DNA from: a virus
Strand: one strand, 5' to 3'
Virus record (IMG/VR): IMGVR_UViG_3300027974_000079
Location: 1 to 35,542 of that record
DNA: 35,542 nt
Each line of letters begins with the position of its first letter. Position 1 is the stretch's first letter. Positions 1 through 7,763 of this stretch are shown one piece after another. The position numbers and the translations under genes were made by a program. The notes below the pieces were generated by a model, which had not been told where the DNA came from, ran no database searches, and was given only the letters and a program-made list of their open reading frames with translations.

Positions 1-149
1 TCCAACGTGAGCGTGATGTTTTTGTGCTTGATCCTGAGTACGCATCAGTTGCTTATCTGCGTCCCTTCCAGACAGTTGAACTGGCTAAGACAGGTGATGC
101 CGAGAAGCGTATGCTCTTGTGTGAGTGGGGCTTGAAGATCAAGAATGAG
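1..149. repeat. Terminal overlap, left copy (contig circularises)
   Basis: These 149 bases match 35394-35542 with a single difference, T at 23 against C at 35416. Both copies lie in the same capsid reading frame and the difference is a silent Phe codon change (TTT/TTC). The simplest reading is an assembly overlap of a circular or circularly permuted genome, with the mismatch reflecting population variation. A true 149-base terminal repeat inside a gene is less likely. Confidence 0.95.
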
Positions 150-197
150 AAGGCTCATGGCGCTGTCTATGACCTGAACTCAACAATTCAGACCTAA
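1..197 (+). CDS. Major capsid protein, SU10/DUF5309-like, C-terminal end
   Basis: An open frame enters from the left edge and stops with TAA at 195-197. It continues the capsid frame that runs off the right edge. After joining across the overlap, bases 150-197 add the last 15 residues, giving a 326-residue protein. The visible part includes LDPEYASVAYLRPF and a TGDAEKR segment near the C-terminus, as in SU10-type capsid proteins. The stop is followed within 14 bases by a strong intrinsic terminator. See the entry at 34610 for the main part. Confidence 0.9.
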   Translation, partial: QRERDVFVLDPEYASVAYLRPFQTVELAKTGDAEKRMLLCEWGLKIKNEKAHGAVYDLNSTIQT

Positions 198-210
198 TCT
201 GAAAACAACT

Positions 211-238
211 GGGTGGGCTAATAACCCACCCTTTTTTT
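211..238 (+). terminator. Intrinsic terminator after the capsid gene
   Basis: A perfect 7-bp GC-rich stem (GGGTGGG at 211-217 with CCCACCC at 225-231) closes a 7-base loop and is followed by seven T residues. This is a textbook rho-independent terminator 13 bases after the capsid stop. The next gene's ATG (239) begins directly after the T-tract. Confidence 0.93.
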
Positions 239-553
239 ATGACTACAAAAATCTTTGATACAAACCTAGAGATGGGGACTCAGAAACTTTGGCATTACGA
301 TGCTGATAAAGATGAGGCAACCATTCAGACAATTATTGACGCTACAAATGTAGTAGAAGCAAATAAAGAACGATTTAATTCGTTTGATGAGAAGGCCAAT
401 TGGAAGGGTGATATGCACCATGTTGCATCCATCCCTATGGCTTTGTATTATCAAATGAAAGCCGAAGGCAAACTTGATGACCAAGCTTACATGAAGCGTT
501 GGTTAAATGACCCTGATAATCGTGCATTTCGCACAAGACCTGGAGAAGTTTAA
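239..553 (+). CDS. Conserved phage structural-region protein, function unknown (104 aa)
   Basis: A small protein directly downstream of the capsid gene, sharing the A of its stop with the ATG of the next gene at 553. The C-terminal half holds KGDMHHVASIP and ends LNDPDNRAFRTRPG. I associate this ending, from memory, with a conserved phage protein found next to capsid genes; its role is not known to me. The ATG at 239 touches the terminator T-tract and has no ribosome-binding site. An internal ATG at 272 (MGTQKLWHYD) is a plausible alternative and would give 93 residues. A head-completion or capsid-associated job is inferred from position only. Confidence 0.75.
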   Translation: MTTKIFDTNLEMGTQKLWHYDADKDEATIQTIIDATNVVEANKERFNSFDEKANWKGDMHHVASIPMALYYQMKAEGKLDDQAYMKRWLNDPDNRAFRTRPGEV

Positions 554-1218
554 TGGATAGTAAGACCATTGGAATTTTGGTTCCAACACGGGATTTTGTT
601 AACTCTGGATTTGCTTTTGATTTAGCGAGGCTAGTTGGATTTACTGTAGGTACAACAAATCACAAAGTAGTGATCTACACTAGTTCTGGGACATTGTTGT
701 CAGCACAACGTCAGGATTTGGCTAGGGATGCTATTGCGGCTGAGTGTACGCATACTCTTTGGTTAGATAGCGATATGCGCTTCCCAAAGGATTCGATTAT
801 CAGATTACTGGCACATGATACGGGTATTGTCTGTGGAAACTATGCCAAGCGTAGATTCCCTACAGAACCAATTGCGGTGAAAAAAAATACCCCAGATATG
901 GATGCAACTTTTATCAATCGGGTATATACTGAGGACGATTCAACTGGACTTGTTGAAGTAGACTACTGCGGAATGGGTGTAATGCTCGTTAAATCCGAAG
1001 TCTATAAATCTATGGAATATCCTTGGTTTGCTATCCCTTGGGTTCCCGCTGCGGAAGACTATATTGGTGAAGATGTATGGTTTTGCCGTAGAGCCGCCCA
1101 AAATGGGCATAAAACTTATGTTGACCAGGATCTTTCAAAGCAGATCCATCATATTGGCACATTTGAATACAAACATGAACACACACTAATGTGTAGGGAT
1201 GTAGAAAATGGCACTTAA
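553..1218 (+). CDS. GT-A type glycosyltransferase-like protein
   Basis: 221 residues resembling family 2 glycosyltransferases, which move a sugar from a nucleotide donor. The N-terminus (IGILVPTRD) fits the nucleotide-binding strand. LWLDSDMRFP carries a DxD-type motif at residues 72-74, the usual metal/donor site, and GEDVWFCRR (172-180) resembles the acidic ED motif before the acceptor site. HH at 199-200 may add a metal ligand. It lies between capsid and adaptor genes in the late operon and overlaps the next gene by 11 bases, so a virion or host-surface glycan substrate is plausible. The substrate cannot be read from sequence. Confidence 0.8.
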   Translation: MDSKTIGILVPTRDFVNSGFAFDLARLVGFTVGTTNHKVVIYTSSGTLLSAQRQDLARDAIAAECTHTLWLDSDMRFPKDSIIRLLAHDTGIVCGNYAKRRFPTEPIAVKKNTPDMDATFINRVYTEDDSTGLVEVDYCGMGVMLVKSEVYKSMEYPWFAIPWVPAAEDYIGEDVWFCRRAAQNGHKTYVDQDLSKQIHHIGTFEYKHEHTLMCRDVENGT

Positions 1219-1828
1219 TACTTTTGCAGGGCTTAAAGCAACAATAGCTGATTATCTCAATCGGGATGATCTGACTACTATTATTCCTAGCTTTATCACT
1301 ATCGCAGAAGCTAAATTTAACCGCAAGTTGCGTGTTAGACAAATGGTTACTAGGGCTGAAGGTCAGATTGAAACTGCATTCTTTGCCTACCCCTCTGATT
1401 GGCTAGAGGCCAAAGAGTTCCAATTAAATACAAATCCTATAACAAGGCTTAAGTTTGTAACTGAAGCTCAAGGGGATGAATTAAAAGCTACTAGGTATAC
1501 TACTGTTGGAACACCAGCTTATTACACAATTACTGGCTCCCAATTAGAATTTATTCCTACTCCAGATACAACATATAGCGCAGAACTTACATATTATGCT
1601 AAGATTCCTGCGTTGAGTGATTCAAACACAAGCAACTGGCTTTTAGCTTATGCCCCAGACTTGTACCTATATGGTGCGCTAATGGAAGCTACACCATATT
1701 TGAAAGACGATGAACGTCTACCAGTATGGAGTCAGATGTATGTCAACTCCTTGGGCGACATTGAGGTAGCAGATGAAAGGGCTTCTGTTTCTTCAACTCC
1801 ACTTGTTCGTGCCCGTACTTTGGGATAA
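1208..1828 (+). CDS. Phage adaptor / head-tail connector protein, SU10-like
   Basis: 206 residues resembling the adaptor proteins that bind below the portal ring and join head to tail in podoviruses. The N-terminus has the usual short helical pattern (LKATIADYLNRDDL, then IITIAEAKFNR-like text at about 25-40). It is followed by a beta-rich middle with PSDWLEAKEF and a TPAYYTITG segment typical of this family. The ATG lies inside the end of the glycosyltransferase gene, implying coupled translation. The position after capsid and before tail genes supports the role. Assignment is by family pattern, not by catalytic residues. Confidence 0.8.
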   Translation: MALNTFAGLKATIADYLNRDDLTTIIPSFITIAEAKFNRKLRVRQMVTRAEGQIETAFFAYPSDWLEAKEFQLNTNPITRLKFVTEAQGDELKATRYTTVGTPAYYTITGSQLEFIPTPDTTYSAELTYYAKIPALSDSNTSNWLLAYAPDLYLYGALMEATPYLKDDERLPVWSQMYVNSLGDIEVADERASVSSTPLVRARTLG

Positions 1829-1831
1829 AAA

Positions 1832-2227
1832 ATGTCATCATTTACAGACTACACAGAAAATCTTGCACTAACGTATTTGTTTAATACAGGTGCTGTTACT
1901 CGTCCTACCGCATGGTTTGTAGGATTGTTTACTGCTGCTCCTAGTGATACTGGTGGCGGTACAGAAGTATCTGGTAGTGCCTATGCCCGTGTATCTGCGG
2001 GAACCATTTCTGGTAGCGGCACGGCAACAACCTTTACCAATGCGGCAGCAATTGAGTTTGCCGCTGCTTCTGGTGGCAATTGGGGAACAATTGGTTGGGC
2101 AGGTATTTTTACTGCTTCAACTGGTGGCACTTTGCTTGCCTGGGCGCCATTGACTACTGCAAAAGCAATTAATGACGGAGACATTTTCCGCATTCCTGCT
2201 TCTAGCTTGACTATTACATTGAGCTAA
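1832..2227 (+). CDS. Tail fiber-like protein of the short Gp80-like family
   Basis: 131 residues rich in Gly, Ala, Ser and Thr. The order is an N-terminal helical piece (MSSFTDYTENLALTYLF), a TRPTAWFVGLFTAAPS segment and a beta-rich C-terminus ending IPASSLTITLS. This pattern matches short phage proteins usually annotated as tail fiber protein. It starts three bases after the adaptor stop and is followed one base later by another tail-type gene. A distal tail or head-decoration role is possible; exact placement in the particle is not shown by sequence. Confidence 0.7.
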   Translation: MSSFTDYTENLALTYLFNTGAVTRPTAWFVGLFTAAPSDTGGGTEVSGSAYARVSAGTISGSGTATTFTNAAAIEFAAASGGNWGTIGWAGIFTASTGGTLLAWAPLTTAKAINDGDIFRIPASSLTITLS

Positions 2228-2228
2228 T

Positions 2229-2633
2229 ATGGCTGCTTACGGGCGTGGCGATTATGGTGGGGGTGCATACTCCTTTGGAGCGTACATAGGTGCGCTTGCA
2301 ATCGCTTCTGCCTCTACTGTAGTTGTTGCTGGTGAGAAGATAAAAGACGCTCAGTTCGAGATAAGTTCAAGCAGTACAGTAGCTGTAGGTGCAGTAAAGA
2401 TTTCTGGTGGTGCATTTGCAGTTGTTGATACTTCTGTAATGACAGCGGCTGGTGGAATAGATGCTGTAGGCAATGTTAATATTGTTGCAACAAGTATTTT
2501 AGATATTCAATACAACCGCATACAACGTGGTCAAGTGATAATTATTGATACTTCTAGCGTTGTGATTAATGCTAGAAAGAAATGGGAAACAGAAGCAGAT
2601 GTGTCCGAAACATGGACAAAAGTTTCTGTATAA
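2229..2633 (+). CDS. Beta-rich tail-module protein, unknown (134 aa)
   Basis: The N-terminus is Gly/Tyr rich (YGRGDYGGGAYSFGAY). It is followed by at least three alternating Val/Ser/Ala strands of about 30 residues with similar spacing (STVVVAGEK, STVAVGAVK, SVVINARKK). This suggests a small repeated beta structure. The C-terminus ends KWETEADVSETWTKVSV, a tail seen in several environmental phage tail proteins. It sits between two fiber-like genes. No enzyme motif is visible, so a structural tail role is inferred from context. Confidence 0.6.
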   Translation: MAAYGRGDYGGGAYSFGAYIGALAIASASTVVVAGEKIKDAQFEISSSSTVAVGAVKISGGAFAVVDTSVMTAAGGIDAVGNVNIVATSILDIQYNRIQRGQVIIIDTSSVVINARKKWETEADVSETWTKVSV

Positions 2634-2657
2634 AGTTCAGACTATTAGGGGTAAAAC

Positions 2658-3347
2658 ATGGCAGATACAACCACCACAAACTTAAGCTTAACGAAGCCAG
2701 AAGTTGGCGCTTCAACAGACACATGGGGTACAAAGATCAATACTGATCTAGACTCTATTGATGCGTTGTTTGATACTGGTCCAGTATTAAAAGTATCAAA
2801 AGGCGGTACTGGTGCTGCAACCCTTACTGGAGTTGTTAAGGGTAATGGTACATCAGCATTTACTGTGGCTACCGCAGGTACTGATTATGTAACCCCAACA
2901 GGCTCTGAAACACTTACAAACAAGACCCTGACAAGCCCAACTCTGACAACACCAGCATTGGGAACTCCATCAAGCGGAACATTATCCTCTTGCACAGTAG
3001 ATGGGACAGATGCAGTTGGTTTTAGAAATATTCCTCAGAATAGCCAATCTGCTGCTTACACATTAGTTTTAGCTGATGCTGGAAAACACATTTTCCATCC
3101 CTCTGGCGATGCCAATGCTAGGACATACACAATCCCTGCAAATAGTTCTGTTGCTTATCCAATAGGAACGGCAGTCACATTTGTAAACATGACAAGCCAA
3201 GTGGTGACGATTGCAATCACGACAGACACAATGTATTTGGCTAAAGATGGCACTACTGGCTCACGAAGTCTTGCTCAGTATGGTTCAGCTACAGCGTTAA
3301 AGATTACTTCTACAAACTGGCTCATTTCTGGGAGTGCATTGACATGA
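2658..3347 (+). CDS. Tail fiber-like protein (229 aa)
   Basis: It begins with a conserved environmental-phage fiber opening ([20 protein letters not shown]). This is followed by a Thr/Gly-rich shaft with short repeats ([20 protein letters not shown]) and a compact beta-rich end (residues about 120-229). The shaft repeats resemble collagen-like or triple-helical fiber stems. It has a good ribosome-binding site (AGGGG upstream) and overlaps the next gene by four bases (ATGA). A trimeric host-recognition fiber or its anchor is the likely role; the receptor is unknown. Confidence 0.75.
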   Translation: MADTTTTNLSLTKPEVGASTDTWGTKINTDLDSIDALFDTGPVLKVSKGGTGAATLTGVVKGNGTSAFTVATAGTDYVTPTGSETLTNKTLTSPTLTTPALGTPSSGTLSSCTVDGTDAVGFRNIPQNSQSAAYTLVLADAGKHIFHPSGDANARTYTIPANSSVAYPIGTAVTFVNMTSQVVTIAITTDTMYLAKDGTTGSRSLAQYGSATALKITSTNWLISGSALT

Positions 3348-4648
3348 GTGGTGCATTACAAGCTGTTTTTCAAAACTTTAGAAGTTTTGGTGCGCCATAC
3401 TTCTTTGGAATACTTGGAACTGGTACGGATGATTCAACCGCTAATACGGCTAAAACTATTGCAGTAGATGCAAATTTTAATGTTTATGTTTTTGGTGGAA
3501 AAAACTCTGGCGAAAGTTCAGATAATTTTCAATTAGCTAAATACGATACTTCTGGTTCTATTCAATTCCAAAAAACACTTAGCGGAGCAACGTCATCTGA
3601 TAAGGGTAACGACATGGCTCTTGACTCTAGTGGGAATGTTTATGTTGTTGGAAGTTCAAATGATGGGCCAAGTAATAATTTCCAAATAGCAAAATACAAT
3701 TCTTCTGGCGTAGTTCAATGGCAAAGAAGATTGGGTGATGAAAGTTCAAATGATGTAGGTTTTGGAATTTCTTTAGACAGTAGTGACAATGTATATGTTA
3801 CTGGTGTTCAAACCTATGGTGGAGGCGGTGAACTATGCCCTCAAATTGCCAAATATAATTCTTCTGGAACTATTCAATGGCAAAGGCGGCTTAGACCCGC
3901 TTCAGGTGATGACTTTTTTTATGGCGTAGCTGCTGGCTCTAGCGTATATGCCTGTGGATATTCACAAGCCGCAGGAAATAATAATTTACTGTTGGTGAAA
4001 TACGATACTTCTGGAACACTCCAATGGCAAAAAAGATTGGGCGGTGCTAATGCTGAATTTGGGTATGGCGTAGCAATAGATAGTAGTGGTAATGTGTTTG
4101 TTTCAGGGCAAACAAATGTATCGGGTAACTACGATATGTTGATTGCCAAATACGATTCTTCTGGAACTGTAATTTGGCAAAGAAAACTTGGTGATTCTGC
4201 CGTTGATTCGGTTTATGGCTCACATTCAATTGCGTTAGACAGTAGCAACAATGCTTATGTATGTTGGTCTAATGGTAGTCAAATACTACAACTTGCCAAA
4301 TATGATTCATCAGGCTCAATCCAATGGCAAAGAAGCATTACTGGAAATAATTACCAAGGTTGGAGCGTAGCAATAGATAGTATTGGGAATATGTATATTA
4401 GTGGCTATGTAGTAGTTGGGGCTAGACGTTTTCTATTTGCAAAATTACCTAGCGATGGCTCATTAACTGGAACATACTCTTTTGGAGATGCAACTTTGAC
4501 TTATGCGGCATCTTCTCAAACAGATTCAGCAACGACTTTGACAGAAGCAACTGCAACCTTAACAGCCGCCACATCTACTTTAACTGATGCGGCAACGACT
4601 TTGACAGAGGCTACTTCTACCTTAACCTCGGCAGTAAAAACAATATGA
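3344..4648 (+). CDS. SBBP-repeat beta-propeller tail/adhesion protein
   Basis: 434 residues built from seven similar units of about 50 residues. Each unit holds a variant of [18 protein letters not shown] preceded by an [12 protein letters not shown] strand. This is the SBBP (seven-bladed beta-propeller) repeat pattern. After residue about 388 the propeller gives way to five tandem heptads (pattern x-x-T-L-T-x-A). Propellers of this type usually bind ligands or sugars; in a tail operon the likely job is host-surface recognition. It overlaps both neighbours by four bases. No catalytic residues are recognisable. Confidence 0.75.
   Translation: MSGALQAVFQNFRSFGAPYFFGILGTGTDDSTANTAKTIAVDANFNVYVFGGKNSGESSDNFQLAKYDTSGSIQFQKTLSGATSSDKGNDMALDSSGNVYVVGSSNDGPSNNFQIAKYNSSGVVQWQRRLGDESSNDVGFGISLDSSDNVYVTGVQTYGGGGELCPQIAKYNSSGTIQWQRRLRPASGDDFFYGVAAGSSVYACGYSQAAGNNNLLLVKYDTSGTLQWQKRLGGANAEFGYGVAIDSSGNVFVSGQTNVSGNYDMLIAKYDSSGTVIWQRKLGDSAVDSVYGSHSIALDSSNNAYVCWSNGSQILQLAKYDSSGSIQWQRSITGNNYQGWSVAIDSIGNMYISGYVVVGARRFLFAKLPSDGSLTGTYSFGDATLTYAASSQTDSATTLTEATATLTAATSTLTDAATTLTEATSTLTSAVKTI
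4529..4633 (+). repeat. Five tandem 21-base repeats encoding heptads
   Basis: Five exact 21-base periods near the 3' end of the propeller gene encode [28 protein letters not shown] and TSTLTSA. Units 1 and 4 are nearly identical at the DNA level. Leu recurs every seven residues, which could form a short helical bundle or fibrous stalk. The copy number could vary between strains. Confidence 0.9.
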
Positions 4649-4896
4649 CCGCCTTTATTAAACTTTCAACAAACGAATATCCTCGCCATGCGGGTGATAT
4701 TGCTCTTGATCCTACGGGTGAGTATGCGGCTGTGCAATGGGTTGATAGACCCGCTTTTAATAGAGAAACACAAAGATGTGTAGAAGGTGTACCAGAGCAA
4801 GTTGATGGTCAATGGCGCATGACTTGGATTGTGCGGGATGCTACGCCAGAAGAAATTGAAATAGCAAACAGACCTTTTGACCCGTTTTTAAGATAA
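4645..4896 (+). CDS. Tail fiber assembly-like small protein (83 aa)
   Basis: The N-terminus reads FIKLSTNEYPRHAGDIAL, followed by AAVQWVDRP and a C-terminal VRDATPEEIEIANRP. Short proteins with this order usually follow fiber or adhesin genes and are annotated as fiber-assembly or tail-chaperone proteins. The start overlaps the propeller stop by four bases (ATGA), so the two are probably made together. A chaperone for the propeller or fiber is the best guess; no enzyme signature is present. Confidence 0.6.
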   Translation: MTAFIKLSTNEYPRHAGDIALDPTGEYAAVQWVDRPAFNRETQRCVEGVPEQVDGQWRMTWIVRDATPEEIEIANRPFDPFLR

Positions 4897-4915
4897 ACAA
4901 CTATCTTGGATTAAC

Positions 4916-5143
4916 ATGACAAACGAAGTCACCCATGCCCAAATCTACGAAAGGCTTATTGAAGTTGAAGCCAAGGTGGATACCATCGACAAGAACACAA
5001 GAGGTCTTGTAGAGGCTATAAACGCCTTGGATGGGGCTTTTAAAGTCTTAGGTTGGGTTGCCTCTGCTGCCAAGCCAATACTTTGGGTGGGTGGTTTGAT
5101 TATGGCTGCTGGTGCTATCTGGCAGACATGGCTTAAAAAGTAA
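4916..5143 (+). CDS. Small membrane protein, holin-like (75 aa)
   Basis: Residues 1-45 are a charged helix with heptad-like spacing (IYERLIEVEAKVDTIDKNTR). Residues about 50-70 form one hydrophobic segment (ILWVGGLIMAAGAIW), ending in WLKK. A helix followed by one transmembrane segment and a positive tail fits class III holin-like or tail-linked membrane proteins. It lies in the tail block, far from the lysis cluster at 14-15.6 kb, so a holin call is tentative. Its stop overlaps the next ATG by one base. Confidence 0.65.
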   Translation: MTNEVTHAQIYERLIEVEAKVDTIDKNTRGLVEAINALDGAFKVLGWVASAAKPILWVGGLIMAAGAIWQTWLKK

Positions 5144-5799
5144 TGGCTAATGTCAAACAACAATTAGATAGCCCTGCAATCCCATCTTTAGGATTGTCAG
5201 GACCGATCTATTCTCAAAATGTCCAAAACCAGAACAATGGCATATTGAGGTTGTTTTTTACCAAGCTAACAAACGTAATTGGTTCTTTGATTGGCCCTTC
5301 TGGTGGGAAGTACCTAAACAATCCTTATGGTGTTTTTTTAGATACTACAGATCAAGTTGCAGCCAACACAACAACCGCTTATCCAGTTACTCTAAACACA
5401 ACAAGTTTGTCCAATGGTGTTTCTGTTGCAAGCAATTCAAGGATTACTGTAGCTTTTGATGGCATTTGGAACTTACAGTTTTCAATTCAATTTAAGAATA
5501 CCACCAATGATGGCCAAGACTTTGATATTTGGTTTCGCAAGAATGGTGCAAATATAGCTAATTCAAATAGCCGTTTTCACCTGCCAGCAAGAAAAATTCT
5601 TGCCGATCCAAGTCATTTGATTGCATCTTTAAATTTTATGGAAAGCTTGGTAACAGGTGATTACATTGAAATAGTGTGGAGGACAACCGACACGGGAGTC
5701 AGTATTGAGCATTTTGCTGCTAGTTCAAGCCCAACAAGACCAGTAGTCCCTTCAGTCATTGTCACAATGACGTTTGTGTCTAACCTACCTACGCTATAG
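5143..5799 (+). CDS. Putative jelly-roll tail protein (218 aa)
   Basis: After an N-terminal linker (residues 1-60) the protein is beta-rich. It has an AYPVTLNTTSLSNGVSV strand, FDGIWNLQFSIQFKN, DIWFRKNGANI and a closing VPSVIVTMTFVS strand. This order resembles the C1q/TNF-like jelly-roll heads seen at fiber tips (my pattern reading). It follows a membrane protein and precedes the nozzle-like protein, so a tail-tip or receptor-binding role is likely but unproven. Confidence 0.6.
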   Translation: MANVKQQLDSPAIPSLGLSGPIYSQNVQNQNNGILRLFFTKLTNVIGSLIGPSGGKYLNNPYGVFLDTTDQVAANTTTAYPVTLNTTSLSNGVSVASNSRITVAFDGIWNLQFSIQFKNTTNDGQDFDIWFRKNGANIANSNSRFHLPARKILADPSHLIASLNFMESLVTGDYIEIVWRTTDTGVSIEHFAASSSPTRPVVPSVIVTMTFVSNLPTL

Positions 5800-5808
5800 A
5801 ATGCAGAT

Positions 5809-7284
5809 ATGGCTTACATTCCACTACAAATTCCTCCAGGCGTATATAAAAATGGGACTGAATATCAGTCTAAAGGCCGTTGGAACGGCTCAAATTTGGT
5901 ACGTTGGTACGAAGGCACTATACGTCCAGTAGGTGGATGGAGAAAACGTGCGTCTTCACAATTAACAGGCATGGCCCGTGGTCTGATTAACTGGAGAGAT
6001 AACTCAAACAATAGACGTATTGGGATTGGCACTCATTCAAAGTTATACGCAATGAATGAAGCAGGTACTCTTACGGATATAACCCCTGCAACCTTTACTG
6101 TTGGCAATGCAGATGCTGTATTGAAACTTGGCTATGGCTATGGAACTTATGGAACATCTGCTTATGGTGTTTCTAGACCAGATTTAGGAACATATTCACC
6201 TGCTACTACATGGAGTTTGGATACCTTTGGTGAGTATCTAGTTGCTTGTTCATCTACAGATGGAAAGCTGCTTGAATGGCAATTGAATGTCGCTAATGAT
6301 GCTGCTGCCATTACAAATGCTCCAACAAGTTGTACTGGTTTAATTGTTACTCAAGAACGATTCTTGTTTGCATTGGGTGCAGGTGGTAATCCTCGTAAAG
6401 TTCAATGGTGTGACCAAGAAAACAATACAACATGGACTCCTGCTGCCACTAACCAAGCTGGTGACTTTGAGTTAACTACTATTGGCTCTCTAATGTGCGC
6501 TAAACGCATTCGTGGGTCGACTATTCTGTTTACTGATGTGGATGTACATACTGCCACTTATATTGGTCCTCCATTCATTTATAGCTTTGAGCGTGTAGGT
6601 AGTGGTTGTGGTGTTATTTCTAAGCAAGCAGTAGCCGCTACTGACAATGCCTGTATTTGGATGTCTGGATCAGGATTCTGGATATACGATGGCTTTGTTA
6701 AGCCCTTAAATTCAGACGTTTCTGATTATGTGTTCAGTAATATGAACACTACTCAGTCATCTAAGGTTTATTGCGTACACAACTCCAATTTTGGTGAGAT
6801 TTGGTGGTTTTACCCAAGCTCTGCATCCAATGAAGTAGATTCTTACGTTTCTTACAACTATCGTGAGAACCATTGGGCTATTGGTACGTTAGCACGTACG
6901 TGTGGGACAGATCGTGGGATCTTCACTTACCCAATTATGGTATCTACAGACGGGTACGTCTATGAGCATGAAGTTGGTTTTGCTTATGATGGCCAGACAC
7001 TATTTGCCGAGTCAGGACCAGTAGAGTTGGGTAATGGAGATAGAACTGTGAGTCTGACGGGATTAGTTCCTGATGAAAAGACTCTTGGTGATGTCCAAGT
7101 TCGGTTTAGCACCAAGTTTTATCCCAATGCAACAGAATATAACTATGGCCCATATTCAATGGCTAATCCTACTTCAGTACGCATAAGCGGAAGACAAGTA
7201 GCCGCCAAGATTGAGGGCGTTAGATTAACTGATTGGCGAGTAGGTGTTATCAGGTTTGATGGAAAACTAGGCAGTCAGCGTTAA
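5809..7284 (+). CDS. Tail nozzle / stabilisation protein-like (491 aa)
   Basis: The N-terminus IPLQIPPGVYKNGTEYQSKG followed by RWYEGTIRPVGGWRKR is a familiar opening of large podovirus tail proteins resembling P22 gp10 or nozzle proteins. The body is beta-rich with repeated aromatic strands (GYGYGTYGTSAYGV, TERFLFALGAGGNPRKVQWC-like text, SGSGFWIYDGFVKPL), compatible with a propeller. The C-terminus ends in ISGRQVAAKIEGVRLTDWR. Such proteins form the tail tube end that stabilises packaged DNA. Placement after the adaptor and before ejection proteins agrees. Confidence 0.75.
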   Translation: MAYIPLQIPPGVYKNGTEYQSKGRWNGSNLVRWYEGTIRPVGGWRKRASSQLTGMARGLINWRDNSNNRRIGIGTHSKLYAMNEAGTLTDITPATFTVGNADAVLKLGYGYGTYGTSAYGVSRPDLGTYSPATTWSLDTFGEYLVACSSTDGKLLEWQLNVANDAAAITNAPTSCTGLIVTQERFLFALGAGGNPRKVQWCDQENNTTWTPAATNQAGDFELTTIGSLMCAKRIRGSTILFTDVDVHTATYIGPPFIYSFERVGSGCGVISKQAVAATDNACIWMSGSGFWIYDGFVKPLNSDVSDYVFSNMNTTQSSKVYCVHNSNFGEIWWFYPSSASNEVDSYVSYNYRENHWAIGTLARTCGTDRGIFTYPIMVSTDGYVYEHEVGFAYDGQTLFAESGPVELGNGDRTVSLTGLVPDEKTLGDVQVRFSTKFYPNATEYNYGPYSMANPTSVRISGRQVAAKIEGVRLTDWRVGVIRFDGKLGSQR

Positions 7285-7291
7285 ATATATT

Positions 7292-7762
7292 ATGATTGAA
7301 CATGATTCTCAAGATTGGCGTGAACTAAGGAATGCCAAACTGTTAGAATGGTTTGGTGGCAACCAGAGTGCTGTAGACTTTTTAGTCGCTTTATCAAGTA
7401 TTGCTGAGTTATGGGATGACTTAGTAGACAAGGATAAAGAGCCTAGCAGAAAAGACATAGATGTTGTCTTTTGGAATGCGCTGGTGACGCTACCTACAAA
7501 TGAGTTCTTTAATGTTAATAAGGCGTTTTTAATGCCATTAGTCATTCAGAGTATAAATGCCTGGCAAGACTCTGTAGAACTTGAAAATGGGAATACCAAC
7601 GACAGAGCCTATGCGCTCACATTGCGTATTATTTCATTACAAATAGCACCAATGATTGTCTTATTGCTTAGAGGAAAAGAAGCAATGAGAGATGTTAGTA
7701 CAGAAATGTGGCGATATTTTACGTCACATGATGATGCAATTAAATGGATACAAGGGGAATAA
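7292..7762 (+). CDS. Unknown helical protein between nozzle and ejection genes (156 aa)
   Basis: The protein looks all-helical with a central acidic stretch (AELWDDLVDKDKEPS) and a hydrophobic helix near residues 118-128 (LQIAPMIVLLLRG). It starts seven bases after the nozzle-like gene and stops just before the next gene, clearly inside the late operon. I do not recognise a family. A tail-assembly or ejection chaperone role would fit the location but has no direct support. Confidence 0.65.
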   Translation: MIEHDSQDWRELRNAKLLEWFGGNQSAVDFLVALSSIAELWDDLVDKDKEPSRKDIDVVFWNALVTLPTNEFFNVNKAFLMPLVIQSINAWQDSVELENGNTNDRAYALTLRIISLQIAPMIVLLLRGKEAMRDVSTEMWRYFTSHDDAIKWIQGE

Positions 7763-7763
7763 T

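Noticed and set aside
1031-1342. Leftward 103-codon frame
   Set aside because: Antisense to the glycosyltransferase and adaptor genes; no protein-like features.
7692-7763. Early start for the Gln-rich ejection protein
   Set aside because: It would overlap the preceding gene by 71 bases, while AAGGGG and an ATG at 7764 fit well.
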